A DNA stretch of 64,000 nt from the NCBI GenBank assembly GCA_947454485.1, contig CANGJJ010000003.1, positions 62,001 through 126,000 of the forward strand. Direction: 5' to 3'. Made by a program: the position numbers and the translations under genes. The DNA comes from Beijerinckiaceae bacterium. GTDB taxonomy: Bacteria > Pseudomonadota > Alphaproteobacteria > Rhizobiales > Beijerinckiaceae. How positions within the stretch are numbered: the first letter of the stretch is position 1; every line of letters starts with the position of its first letter. The notes beneath the pieces were generated by a model, which worked only from the letters and a program-made list of their open reading frames with translations, was not told the DNA's origin and searched no databases. Positions 32,990 through 41,864 of the stretch are shown here, piece after piece.

Positions 32990-35200
32990 TCAATCCGTGC
33001 GCTGCGCAAGCGCATGGGGCAGGGCCTGCGCAGAGCGGCCCTTGAGACTTGCAGCGCGGAAGTCAGCTTCGATGCGCTGGATGATCTCCACGGATCTGCG
33101 CGACAAAGAGGCGGGGCGCTGCGGGGTCGCATTGGCCGCATCGCGCGCAGCATTGGCCGCCAGCACGGGTGGTTTGTCGCTCACGCCATAGGGATTCTTC
33201 AGCTCGATGCCTTGATGCGCATAGGCCATGATCTCGCGCCAGGTGCGCGCGGGCAAAGTGCCGCCCGTCATATTATTGGTGGAGGTGTCGTCATCATTGC
33301 CGAACCAGACGGTGCAGACATAATTGCCGGTGAAGCCGTCAAACCATGCATCGCGATAGCCATTGGTCGTGCCGGTCTTGCCAGCCGCCACAACGCCATC
33401 AAGTTGTGCCGCGCGGGCTGTGCCAGCAGAAACGACTTCCTTGAGCATATTGTTCATATGCGCGATCTTGTCGGCTGGAATGACTTGCTGAGGCTGCGGC
33501 CCGTCCGTGTCATGACGATAGATCACATCACCACGTGAATTGCGCACCTCAATCGCTGCATAAGGCATGGCGCGCTGGCCGCCATTGGCAAAGACCGCAT
33601 AGGCAGCGGCCATATCAATCATCTTCACTTCTGCCGCGCCCAAAGGCAGAGACACTGTGTCAGTGAGAGGCGTATTCACCACGCCCATGGCGCGCGCGGT
33701 CTCGACAATCTTCGCGCGTCCCAATTGCGCGATACGGCCCAGATGATAGGGCTGGCCTTTGGGCCAATAATTCTCACCAATCTTGATGGTCAGCCAGACA
33801 GCAACCGTGTTGAGAGATTTCTGCAGCGCGACCACCATGGGCATCGTGCCGGCCGAGGCGCCGCCATAATTATTCGGGCACCAATTGCCAATGCACAGAC
33901 TCGCGCCATTCACTTGCGTGTCGCGTTGGAAACGCTCGGTCAGCACAGCGGTGAGATAGATAAAGGGTTTGAAAGAGGAGCCCGGCTGGCGCGCAGCATC
34001 GGTGGCGCGATTGAACTGGCTCTGTCCATAGTCGCGCCCGCCCACAATGGTGCGCACAAGCCCGTTGGGCTCCATCACAACGCTTGCAGCTTGAGAGGCA
34101 CGGTACTGGCGGCCATATTGGCGCAGCATATCTTCGATGACGCTTTCTGCTTTGCGCTGCAGATTGACATCAAGCCCCGTGCGCACACTCACAACGCGGT
34201 CATGGCCGAGCTTGCCCGTATTGGCGAGCTGCTTCACCTCTTCATAGGCCCAGTCGAGATACCAATCGGGCGTTGTATCGCGGCGTCGATCAACCGGCGT
34301 CGCAGGATTGCGCCGCGCGGCATAGACTTGCCCCTCGGTCATAAAACCTGCATCGACCATATTGGAGAGCACATCATTGGCGCGTGCGCGCGCAGCCGGC
34401 AGATTGATATGGGGCGCATATTTGGTGGGCGCTTTGAACAGGCCCGCCAGCATCGCAGCTTCCGCCAACGAAATATCGCGGATATTTTTGCCAAAGTAGA
34501 ATTCTGAGGCAGCCTGCACCCCAAACGCGCCGCCACCCATATAAGCGCGATCAAGATAGAGTTTCAGGATCTGGCGTTTGGGCAGACGAAATTCGAGCCA
34601 CAAAGCCAGGAAGGCTTCCTTGATCTTGCGCTCCAGCGTGCGCTCATTGGTGAGAAATAAATTCTTCGCCAATTGCTGCGTGATGGAGGAGCCGCCCTGC
34701 ACAACGCCTGAGGAGCGCGCATTCACACTCAAAGCGCGAAACAGGCCGATGGGATCAATGCCGAAGTGTTCATAAAAGCGCCGGTCTTCGGTCGCCAAAG
34801 CTGCTTGAATGAGAAACTCCGGCAATTGATCGAGCGGCGTTGAATCATCATGCTTGATGCCGCGATGGCCAACCTCCATCCCATAGCGATCAAGAAAAGT
34901 GACAGCCAGATCCTGCTTCTTCAGCCAATCCTCATCGGAGACTTCGCGGAATGCGGGCAGCGCGAGCCCCAGCATGAGGATGGCGCCAGCAAGGCCCACG
35001 GTCAGCGCCTCGCAGGCGAGCTCAACGCCGACACGCTTGCCGCCCGACACATGGAAGCGATCCATAAAGGTCGCGAAATTCTCATAAGCGCGGCGTGATC
35101 TCTGGCCGCTGTCGAATAAGGACGAGTTGACGAAGGCGTCGAAGGCCAGCATGGCCCGCCCCACCTTGATCCGCGCTGCTCTGAAGAAACGCTCCAGCAC
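32990..35200 (-). CDS. Class A penicillin-binding protein (PBP1A type)
   Basis: 736 residues from GTG 35200 (GAGG about eight bases upstream); TTG 35233 is an alternative. One membrane helix near 80. Glycosyltransferase motifs: LATEDRRFYEHFGIDPIG with the catalytic Glu, and GGSSITQQLAKNLFL. Transpeptidase motifs: RQPGSSFKPF (SxxK), KSLNT (SxN) and AAGKTGTTN (KTG). It polymerises and cross-links peptidoglycan. The first 70 residues form an unusual cytoplasmic tail with no recognised domain. It leads an operon with the DUF1214/DUF1254 pair. Confidence 0.92.
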   Translation of the reverse strand: MLERFFRAARIKVGRAMLAFDAFVNSSLFDSGQRSRRAYENFATFMDRFHVSGGKRVGVELACEALTVGLAGAILMLGLALPAFREVSDEDWLKKQDLAVTFLDRYGMEVGHRGIKHDDSTPLDQLPEFLIQAALATEDRRFYEHFGIDPIGLFRALSVNARSSGVVQGGSSITQQLAKNLFLTNERTLERKIKEAFLALWLEFRLPKRQILKLYLDRAYMGGGAFGVQAASEFYFGKNIRDISLAEAAMLAGLFKAPTKYAPHINLPAARARANDVLSNMVDAGFMTEGQVYAARRNPATPVDRRRDTTPDWYLDWAYEEVKQLANTGKLGHDRVVSVRTGLDVNLQRKAESVIEDMLRQYGRQYRASQAASVVMEPNGLVRTIVGGRDYGQSQFNRATDAARQPGSSFKPFIYLTAVLTERFQRDTQVNGASLCIGNWCPNNYGGASAGTMPMVVALQKSLNTVAVWLTIKIGENYWPKGQPYHLGRIAQLGRAKIVETARAMGVVNTPLTDTVSLPLGAAEVKMIDMAAAYAVFANGGQRAMPYAAIEVRNSRGDVIYRHDTDGPQPQQVIPADKIAHMNNMLKEVVSAGTARAAQLDGVVAAGKTGTTNGYRDAWFDGFTGNYVCTVWFGNDDDTSTNNMTGGTLPARTWREIMAYAHQGIELKNPYGVSDKPPVLAANAARDAANATPQRPASLSRRSVEIIQRIEADFRAASLKGRSAQALPHALAQRTD

Positions 35201-35357
35201 CCACTCACCCTCTTCGCCTCTAAGGCTTTGCAATCATACCATGAACCATGGCGACTTGACGACGAGGGCCAAGGGGCGCAAGAGCCAAAGCGTGACACCC
35301 TGATGGAAATGCAAAGCCTCACCCGGCCGTTCCGGCTGGACTGCAGTGAACTCATCC

Positions 35358-35852
35358 ATGACAAAAAAGAGCATGCCAGCGCAGGCCGAGCCATTTTGGC
35401 GCAAGGGTCTTGAGAACCTCACCAAGCGTGAATGGGAGAGCCTGTGCGATGGCTGCGGACGCTGCTGCCTCGTCAAGCTTGAGGATGAGGATACGGGCGA
35501 GATCCATTTTACCGACATCGCCTGCAAGCTCTTTGAAGCGGGCTCTTGCCGCTGCGCCAATTATGCCAAGCGCAAATCACTCGTGCCTGACTGTGTGCAG
35601 CTGACGCCAGAGGCTGTGCGCAGCCTGCCGTGGTTGCCACCCAGCTGCGCCTATAAGCTCGTGGCGGAGGGCAAGGATTTGAAGTGGTGGCATCCACTCG
35701 TCTCTGGCCGCCCAGAGACCGTGCATGAAGCTGGCATCTCGGTACGCGGGCGCATCGGCGGCTTTGAAGATGATGTCGCCTTTGAGGATTGGCCCAACCA
35801 CATCAAGGACTGGCCCGCCCGCACGCCCCGTCCCCGCAAGCCGAACGGCTAA
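35358..35852 (+). CDS. YcgN family cysteine cluster protein
   Basis: 164 residues from ATG 35358; GTG 35346 would add four residues. A Cys cluster [15 protein letters not shown] near 40 and a second set in [14 protein letters not shown] near 70, with a third region VPDCVQLT, define the UPF0260/YcgN family. The Cys set probably binds a metal or iron-sulfur cluster. The rest matches closely ([22 protein letters not shown]). Biochemical role not known. Confidence 0.9.
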   Translation: MTKKSMPAQAEPFWRKGLENLTKREWESLCDGCGRCCLVKLEDEDTGEIHFTDIACKLFEAGSCRCANYAKRKSLVPDCVQLTPEAVRSLPWLPPSCAYKLVAEGKDLKWWHPLVSGRPETVHEAGISVRGRIGGFEDDVAFEDWPNHIKDWPARTPRPRKPNG

Positions 35853-35929
35853 ACCCCAGTTCTGCGCCTCATTGAGCAATTTGGGTCAATAAACCCGAAA
35901 GAGGTGGTCTATTGATTAACAACAGTGTC

Positions 35930-35945
35930 AGCCTTCTGTAAGGCT
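35930..35945 (+). promoter_or_regulatory. Small hairpin before the secreted protein gene
   Basis: AGCCTT-CTGT-AAGGCT is a perfect six-pair hairpin 30 bases upstream of the small secreted protein start, preceded by an AT-rich stretch ATTGATTAACAACAG. It may lie in the 5' leader or be an operator. Confidence 0.3.
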
Positions 35946-35974
35946 AAGCTGTAGCTGATCAATGGTGTGCGAAG

Positions 35975-36283
35975 ATGCGTAAGGTCGAGATTGCCAAGAG
36001 AGGCATCGCCGCGGCGATCTGTCTGGCCCTTTTCACGGGGGTGGCTGGCGCATCAAGCCCGCCGCCGGCGCCGACCCCCAAGCCCAGCGGCCCGCCGCCC
36101 AAACCCTCAGCCCTGACCGGCAACGCATTGCCGCAATGTAAAGAGGGCGAATATATCGGCGGCATGATCTGCAAGATCGCTCCGCCCGGCTATTATCTTG
36201 AACATGGCATGAAATATCCCGTGCCTTGCCCCAAGGGCATGACATCGCCCGCAGGCTCCAAAGCCAAGTCCTATTGCAACTAG
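35975..36283 (+). CDS. Small secreted Cys-containing protein with GCC2/GCC3-like motif
   Basis: 102 residues. Signal peptide (about 1-26, cleavage near AGA-SS), a Pro-rich linker (SSPPPAPTPKPSGPPPKPS) and a C-terminal block of about 55 residues with four Cys. The pattern C-K-x-APPGYY...PVPCPKGMTSPAGSKAKSYC resembles the ephrin-receptor-like (GCC2/GCC3) motif. Two disulfides are likely. Export to the periplasm or surface is inferred. No close family is recognised, and the motif link rests on spacing of Cys, Pro and Gly only. Confidence 0.7.
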   Translation: MRKVEIAKRGIAAAICLALFTGVAGASSPPPAPTPKPSGPPPKPSALTGNALPQCKEGEYIGGMICKIAPPGYYLEHGMKYPVPCPKGMTSPAGSKAKSYCN

Positions 36284-36285
36284 GC

Positions 36286-36804
36286 TTAATCTTGATGCGG
36301 ATGCGGCAGGCGCGCGAGGGCTTGCGGCAGGCCCGACAGAACGCGTTTGAAGAAACGGCGCTGGCTGGTCAGCGTCTGGGCGCTGGGGTGATCAAACAAA
36401 GCCTCATTGATCATTTGCAGATTGGGACCGATTGATTCCAGAAGGGTCATGCCCTTTTTGGTGACGCGCAGTTCCACCGAGCGACTGTCCTGCGCGCTCG
36501 TCTGTTTCACCACATAGCCCTTGGCGGCCAGCTCATTCACCTCAGCAGTGATATGGGCGGCCGCGACATGCAGATGGTCAGCCACCTGTTTGACATTGAC
36601 TGCCCCCTGCGAGGCGAGCCGCCCCAAAGACAGCAAAATGCCAAGCTCCGTCCCGCCAAGTCCGACCCTTTTGCCAATGGCGCGGCGCAACGACTGCATC
36701 CCGGCGGCCATGGCAAAGAGGTCGGCAATGAAATCGCGGAACTCGGCGTCTTGCTCAAAACTTGATTTCTTCATGTCGCTCATGCCGCTCATTTGATCAC
36801 ACAT
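36286..36804 (-). CDS. MarR-family transcriptional regulator
   Basis: 172 residues; ATGs at 36792 and 36783 are alternative starts. The winged helix lies at about 55-125: LGILLSLGRLASQGAVNVKQ, VAAAHITAEVNELAAKGYV (recognition helix) and a wing with QTSAQDSRSVELRVTKKG. Regulators of this type respond to aromatic acids or CoA thioesters and usually repress the divergent catabolic gene. Divergence from hpaB with a palindromic site between (36837-36855) supports that role here. Confidence 0.88.
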   Translation of the reverse strand: MCDQMSGMSDMKKSSFEQDAEFRDFIADLFAMAAGMQSLRRAIGKRVGLGGTELGILLSLGRLASQGAVNVKQVADHLHVAAAHITAEVNELAAKGYVVKQTSAQDSRSVELRVTKKGMTLLESIGPNLQMINEALFDHPSAQTLTSQRRFFKRVLSGLPQALARLPHPHQD

Positions 36805-36829
36805 CCGCCAATTGAGGCAGAGGGGCTCG

Positions 36830-36858
36830 TTGACAATAGCTAGGAAACATAGCTAACC
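36830..36858 (+). promoter_or_regulatory. Candidate hpaB promoter and MarR operator
   Basis: A perfect -35 box TTGACA (36830-36835) is followed after 17 bases by a weak -10 CTAACC (36853-36858). Inside and at the end of this spacer, TAGCTA occurs twice (36837-36842 and 36850-36855), centres 13 bases apart. A repressor bound there would block RNA polymerase. Spacing and location fit a MarR-type operator. Confidence 0.5.
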
Positions 36859-36886
36859 TTCCATCAAATGACAGATGGGGTGCGTG

Positions 36887-38344
36887 ATGCTGCGACATGG
36901 CAAAGATTACCTGGCGTCGTTGCGAGACGGTCGTCGTATCAGGCTCGGAACGGAGCTTGTGACCGATGTCACGACGCATCCTGCCTTCAAAAACACCGCT
37001 CAGTCCTTCGCGCGCATTTATGATTTGAAGCGAAGCCCCGAGAATATTGACTATATGACATATGAAGAGGGTGGCCAACGCCATTCCGCTTGGTTCATGC
37101 CGCCGCGTTCGAAAGACGATCTGCGCTTGCGTGCAGAGGCGCATCGCCGCGTGGCTGAATGGAGCTGCGGTCTGCTTGGTCGCTCGATGGATCATGTGCC
37201 CTCCTTCGTGGCGGGCATGAGCATGAAGCCCGAGCTTTTCGATGCCAATCGCGAGGGCTTTGGTCAAAACATCATCGACTATCTCGACTATCTGCGTCAG
37301 GGCGATCTCTTCGCTTGCTATCTGGTGCTCACCCCGCAGACATCGCGCGGCGTGTCGGGCCCCAGCGATCCCAACTTCCGCATCGTCGGTGAATATGACG
37401 GCGGCATCATTGTGTCGGGCCAAAAGATGCTCGGCACATCGGCTGTCTTCTCAGATGAAGCGTGGATTGGCAGCATGATTCCGCTCGGGCCCGATCAGGT
37501 CGAAGAGGCGGTGACTTTTGCTGTGCCGATCAATGCGCCGGGCGTTGAATTGTGGGTGCGCAAGAGCTTTGAGCAAAATGCCAAGAGCCGCATCGACAAT
37601 TACTTCTCCTCGCAATTCGATGAATCCGACGCGGTGATGATCTTCGACAATGTGAAGATCCCGTGGAACCGCGTCTTCTGCTATCGCGACGTGCCGCTCA
37701 TGCGCGATATGTATTTCAAGACACCCGGTCACATGCTCGGCAATCACCAGTCGAATTGGCGCTTCTCTGAGAAGCTGAAGCTGGTGAATGGCATTGCCCA
37801 TCAGGCGGCAGATCATGCGGGCCTGCTTGGGCTGCCGGCCATTCAGCAGACGCTTGGCCGTCTGGCTGCGGGGGAAGCAACCTTGCTGGGCCTGCTATCA
37901 GCACAGATCGATCAATGTATCGAATTGCCCAATGGCTATGTGCATGTGAACAACCGCTATCTCTATGCGGCGCTGCAATGGTGCGCGAGCAACTATCATC
38001 AGATCGCCGAAGAAGTGCGTCTGTTGCTGGGCGCTGGCCCCTTCATCATGCCTGCCGATGATTCCATTCTGGATGATGGCGATGTGCATGACACATTCGA
38101 ATCCAACTGGAAGTTGCCGAAAGCCACAGCCAGCGAGCGCTATCGCTTCGTGCGCATGGCATGGGATCTTCTGGCCTCTGACTTTGCTGGCCGTCACCAG
38201 CAATATGAGCGCTTCTATGGTGGGCCGCCCCATATCATGGATCTTTACAGCTTCTGGAATGCGCCTTGGGCCGAGCGTCGTCAGGGTGTGCAAAATATTC
38301 TCGACGATATGGTGGCGCCCGCCAAGAAGCTCGCTGCTGAATAA
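36887..38344 (+). CDS. hpaB: 4-hydroxyphenylacetate 3-hydroxylase-type oxygenase (HpaB)
   Basis: 485 residues from ATG 36887 (MLRHGKDYLASL), where HpaB-type enzymes begin; ATG 36875 is four codons upstream. It uses reduced FAD and O2 to hydroxylate phenolic rings. Family features include the N-terminal RIRLGTELVTDVTTHPAF, the flavin-site region NREGFGQNIIDYLDYL, and the long C-terminal helical domain (IAEEVRLLLGAGPFIMPADD). The true substrate may differ from 4-hydroxyphenylacetate; relatives act on chlorophenols, gallate-like or heteroaromatic rings. The reductase follows with a one-base overlap. Confidence 0.9.
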   Translation: MLRHGKDYLASLRDGRRIRLGTELVTDVTTHPAFKNTAQSFARIYDLKRSPENIDYMTYEEGGQRHSAWFMPPRSKDDLRLRAEAHRRVAEWSCGLLGRSMDHVPSFVAGMSMKPELFDANREGFGQNIIDYLDYLRQGDLFACYLVLTPQTSRGVSGPSDPNFRIVGEYDGGIIVSGQKMLGTSAVFSDEAWIGSMIPLGPDQVEEAVTFAVPINAPGVELWVRKSFEQNAKSRIDNYFSSQFDESDAVMIFDNVKIPWNRVFCYRDVPLMRDMYFKTPGHMLGNHQSNWRFSEKLKLVNGIAHQAADHAGLLGLPAIQQTLGRLAAGEATLLGLLSAQIDQCIELPNGYVHVNNRYLYAALQWCASNYHQIAEEVRLLLGAGPFIMPADDSILDDGDVHDTFESNWKLPKATASERYRFVRMAWDLLASDFAGRHQQYERFYGGPPHIMDLYSFWNAPWAERRQGVQNILDDMVAPAKKLAAE

Positions 38345-38865
38345 TGTCAGCTGCAAGCTCTAACGCCGTGACGGCGCCTGCAGGACTGGATGGTCGGGAA
38401 TTGCGCAATATGTTTGCGCTCTTTCCCACCGGCGTCGCCATTGTCACCGCGCAGGGCCTCGAGGGCGATTATATCGGCGCCACCGTCAGCTCTTTCAGCT
38501 CCGTCTCTTTGGAGCCGCCCCTCGTTCTGTTTTCCATGGCGCGCACGGCGAAATCTTTTGCCAGCTGGGAAGCTGCAGATAGCTTTGCTGTGAATATTTT
38601 GTCGGAAAAGCAGCGCGAGGTCTCCTCGCAATTTGCGCGCTCCAGTGGCGACAAATGGCAAGGCGTTGCGCGCAGCATCACTGACGCAGGCCTGCCCCTG
38701 ATTGAAGGGGCGATTGGCTCACTGCAATGCCGCACATGGGCGCGCTATGATGGGGGCGATCACCTCATCATTGTGGGCGAAGTGTTCGCCGCAACCAAAT
38801 CCTCAGCAGAAAAACCCTTGGTCTTTGCCGCAAGCCGCTATGCAGTGCTTGCGGATGAGGGGTGA
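38344..38865 (+). CDS. hpaC: Flavin reductase (HpaC-like)
   Basis: 173 residues; its ATG overlaps the hpaB stop (TAATG). The flavin reductase fold is shown by LFPTGVAIVTAQG near 28, GATVSSFSSVSLEPPLVLFS near 48 and SFAVNILSEKQREV near 83. It supplies reduced flavin to HpaB from NADH. A late His-containing strand GDHLIIVGEV is typical. The pair forms a two-component monooxygenase. Confidence 0.9.
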   Translation: MSAASSNAVTAPAGLDGRELRNMFALFPTGVAIVTAQGLEGDYIGATVSSFSSVSLEPPLVLFSMARTAKSFASWEAADSFAVNILSEKQREVSSQFARSSGDKWQGVARSITDAGLPLIEGAIGSLQCRTWARYDGGDHLIIVGEVFAATKSSAEKPLVFAASRYAVLADEG

Positions 38866-38887
38866 GTGGTTATCATCGTCGCATAAA

Positions 38888-38908
38888 CGGGGCGCATCAG
38901 ACGCCCCG
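38888..38908 (+). terminator. Stem-loop after hpaC
   Basis: CGGGGCG (38888-38894) pairs with CGCCCCG (38902-38908) over CATCAGA. No T tract. It may reduce read-through from hpaBC into the TRAP genes or protect the hpaBC mRNA 3' end. Confidence 0.5.
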
Positions 38909-39018
38909 AAGACAAGAAGCCCGGAGAGGCGCGTACAGGGGGGTGGCTTGGTTCTTGCTTTGCCCTTTGACGTATCAGCTTGCTCTGGCGGGTGGATCAA
39001 CGTGGAGGGTATAGGACA

Positions 39019-40050
39019 ATGACAAAGCTTTTTGGGCCGTCTGCCAATCGTCGTTCAGTGCTGCGCGGTATGGGTGTTGTGGCTGGCGCTGTCGCCATGC
39101 CGAATATTGCGCGCGCGCAATCGCCGATCATCATGAAGATCGCCACGCCCACCATCAATGATAATCAGCATGAGTGGATGCGCAAATTCGCCTCCCTCGT
39201 CGAAGAAGGTACCAAGGGCGCGATCAAGGCCGAGCTTTATCCTGCCAGCCAGCTGGGCACCGCACCGCGCATGATCGAAGGTACGCAGCTGGGCACAATT
39301 CAGGCGCTTGTGATGCCGCCCGAGTTTTTGTCAGGCGTTGATAGCCGCTATGAAGTCTTGGGCGCACCGGGTCTGTTCAAAGATCTCGCGCATGCACAGC
39401 GCGCCATGCAGCATGCGGATTTCAACAACGCCTTTTTGTCGGTGGGTGAAAGCAAGGGCCTGACGGGTCTTGGCCTCTTCATCTCCGCACCCATGGTCGT
39501 CAATTGCCGCACCAAGCTGAATACGGTTGCCGATGTGGCCGGCAAGAAAGTGCGTGTGCTGGGCTCGGCCATGCAGATCGAACAGATGAAGCGCCTGAAG
39601 GGCACCGGCATTCCCATGTCGCTGGGCGAAGTTTTGCCTGCGCTGCAGCAAGGCACGATTGACGGCATTCTGGGCAGCCTGCCTGTCATTACGGCATTCC
39701 GTTATTACGACACCGCGAAATATGTTTTGGAGACCGGCCACGCGACCGTGACCGTTTTTGCGGCCACCAGCAAAGTCTGGCTCGACAGTCTGTCGAAAGA
39801 ACATCGCACAGTGGTGCTCGATGCAGGCCGCAAGGCCAGCGAATATATCTATCAGTGGACGCTCGACTTCAATGATGCCCAGCGCAAGGTCTGGTTGCAG
39901 AATGGTGGCGAGTTGCAGGCTCTCAGCCCCTCCGACAAGGAAGAGCTGATGAAGCTCATGCTCCCCATCGGCGCAGAAGTCGCCGGCCGCAAGCCGGCTG
40001 AAAAGCAGCTCTTCGATCTTCTCATGAAGTCTGTTGCGGCGACCGCCTGA
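39019..40050 (+). CDS. TRAP transporter substrate-binding protein (DctP family)
   Basis: 343 residues from ATG 39019. The N-terminus NRRSVLRGMGVVAGAV has a twin-arginine-like motif, and cleavage is likely after ARA. The mature part is a DctP fold: IIMKIATPTINDNQHEW, then VEEGTKGAIKAELYPASQLG, and VNCRTKLNTVADVAGKKVRV, where the conserved Arg binds a carboxylate. It delivers an organic acid to the downstream DctQ-DctM channel. It follows hpaBC, so the ligand may be the hydroxylase substrate. Confidence 0.9.
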   Translation: MTKLFGPSANRRSVLRGMGVVAGAVAMPNIARAQSPIIMKIATPTINDNQHEWMRKFASLVEEGTKGAIKAELYPASQLGTAPRMIEGTQLGTIQALVMPPEFLSGVDSRYEVLGAPGLFKDLAHAQRAMQHADFNNAFLSVGESKGLTGLGLFISAPMVVNCRTKLNTVADVAGKKVRVLGSAMQIEQMKRLKGTGIPMSLGEVLPALQQGTIDGILGSLPVITAFRYYDTAKYVLETGHATVTVFAATSKVWLDSLSKEHRTVVLDAGRKASEYIYQWTLDFNDAQRKVWLQNGGELQALSPSDKEELMKLMLPIGAEVAGRKPAEKQLFDLLMKSVAATA

Positions 40051-40568
40051 TGTCAGCACAAGCCAAACTCGAGCAGGTGGGCGAGATCATCTCGCGCACC
40101 TGCACGGTGATTGCAGCCGTCTCGCTCGCCGTCATCGTCTGCATCAATGCGGCCAATGTCTTTTGCCGCTATTTCTTCCTGGCGCCCTTTAACTGGGCAG
40201 AAGAGCTGATGCTCTTCTTGATGATCATGACCGTCTTTGCGGGTGCGGCCTCTGTCACATGGCGGCAGGAGCATATTCGCATCGAGGCTTTCTTCATGCG
40301 CTTTTCGCCCAAATGGCAGACAGCCGCGCTCATTCTCGGCGGCCTCGTTGCACTGACCGCTTTGGGGACTGTGATCGCCACAGGCTCCAGCGTCATTTCG
40401 ATGCTGTTTCGCTTTGACCAGCGCTCAGAGGCGCTCGAATTTCCCATGTGGATCGCGCAAATCTCTGTGCCCACTGGCCTTGGCCTCATCATCTTCCTCT
40501 TTTTGCTGCGCGCTTATGTGTCGCTGGGTCAAAGCGACAGACCGCACACCCCTGAGGAGAGCCTGTAA
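40050..40568 (+). CDS. TRAP transporter small permease (DctQ family)
   Basis: 172 residues with four membrane helices. The block AANVFCRYFFLAPFNWAEEL near 35 is the DctQ signature. Start and stop each share a base with neighbours (TGATG and TAATG). It pairs with the large permease to form the Na+-driven importer. Confidence 0.9.
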   Translation: MSAQAKLEQVGEIISRTCTVIAAVSLAVIVCINAANVFCRYFFLAPFNWAEELMLFLMIMTVFAGAASVTWRQEHIRIEAFFMRFSPKWQTAALILGGLVALTALGTVIATGSSVISMLFRFDQRSEALEFPMWIAQISVPTGLGLIIFLFLLRAYVSLGQSDRPHTPEESL

Positions 40569-41845
40569 TGAGTTTTCTGGTTCTCGTCGTTCTTCCCATT
40601 CTGCTGCTCGTCATCGGTCTGCCGATCTTTCTGGTGCTGATCGTTTCAGCCTTGCTCGGCATTCTCTTTCTGGGCGGCATTCCGCTTCATGCCGTTCACA
40701 CGGCCATGTTTGGCGGGCTCGATAGTTTTCCTTTGCTCGCTGTGCCGCTCTTTATTCTGGCGGGCGATGTCATGGCGCGCGGTGGTATCGCGGGCCGGTT
40801 GATTGAGCTTGTGATGAGCATTGTGGGCGGTGTGCGCGGCTCGCTCGCCATTTCCACCATTGGTGCGGCCTCAGTCTTTGGCGCGATGTCAGGCTCGAGC
40901 GTGGCTTGCGTCGCAGCTATTGGCAAACTCACGCTCCCCTCGCTGCAAAAAGCTGGCTACAAGCGCAGCTTCGGCGTCAGCCTCATCACCGCGACGGGCG
41001 TGATTGACGTCATCATCCCGCCCTCGATCCCGATGATCATCTATTCGATTGCCGCGCAGCAATCAGCCGCGGTGCTCTTTCTGGCGGGCATTGTGCCGGG
41101 CTTGATCGTGGCCTGTGCGCTGGCAGCTTATGTAATGATCCATGCGCGCATTGAGATGATCCCCGTGGGCGATCCAGCACGCTGGGTCAATATTTGGGAA
41201 GCGATGAAGCGCAGCGTTTGGGCTGTCTTTGCTCCCGTTGTGATTTTGGGCGGCATTTATGGCGGCCTCTTCACACCGACGGAGGCTGCGGGCGTCGCCT
41301 GCGTCTATGCCATCATCGTCTCTGTCTTTGTCTATCGTGAGCTTGATCTCAAAGGCGTCTGGCAAATCATTCTCGATTGCGCCGTGCTCGTCGGCCAGAT
41401 CATGATCATCGTGGCCGCAGCAGGTGCCTATGCCTGGTTCATTACCACGAGCGGCCTGGCCTCTTCGCTTGTTCAGGCGATTGCGAGCATGCATTTTGAG
41501 ACTTGGCTACTCTTGCTGGTCATCAATGTGCTGCTGCTGATTGTGGGCAGTGTGGTCGAGCCGCCAGCGGCCATTCTGGTTCTGATGCCGCTCTTGATGC
41601 CTATCACGGCGCAAGCGGGGATTGATCCGATCCACTTTGGTCTTGTGGTGACGGTCAATTTGGCGATTGGCATGTTCTTGCCGCCCTTCGGCCTCAACCT
41701 CTTCGCCAGCCATGCAATGTTTGGAACGCCGCTGCCCGATCTGTATCGCGGCGTCTTTCCATTCTTGCTGATCTATCTCGCGATCTTGATGTTGCTGACC
41801 TATGTGCCAGCCATCACGCTCGCGCCTATTGCCTTCATGCGCTGA
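40568..41845 (+). CDS. TRAP transporter large permease (DctM family)
   Basis: 425 residues, standard DctM length, about twelve membrane segments. Motifs: FPLLAVPLFILAGDVMARGG near 50, ASVFGAMSGSSVACVAAIG near 100, and IPPSIPMIIYSIAAQQS near 150. The C-terminal LAIGMFLPPFGLNLF is also typical. It forms the elevator channel for the DctP ligand. The UbiD gene follows 19 bases later, so uptake and decarboxylation are co-expressed. Confidence 0.93.
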   Translation: MSFLVLVVLPILLLVIGLPIFLVLIVSALLGILFLGGIPLHAVHTAMFGGLDSFPLLAVPLFILAGDVMARGGIAGRLIELVMSIVGGVRGSLAISTIGAASVFGAMSGSSVACVAAIGKLTLPSLQKAGYKRSFGVSLITATGVIDVIIPPSIPMIIYSIAAQQSAAVLFLAGIVPGLIVACALAAYVMIHARIEMIPVGDPARWVNIWEAMKRSVWAVFAPVVILGGIYGGLFTPTEAAGVACVYAIIVSVFVYRELDLKGVWQIILDCAVLVGQIMIIVAAAGAYAWFITTSGLASSLVQAIASMHFETWLLLLVINVLLLIVGSVVEPPAAILVLMPLLMPITAQAGIDPIHFGLVVTVNLAIGMFLPPFGLNLFASHAMFGTPLPDLYRGVFPFLLIYLAILMLLTYVPAITLAPIAFMR

Positions 41846-41864
41846 GATAAAGGGAGCAGCTGCC

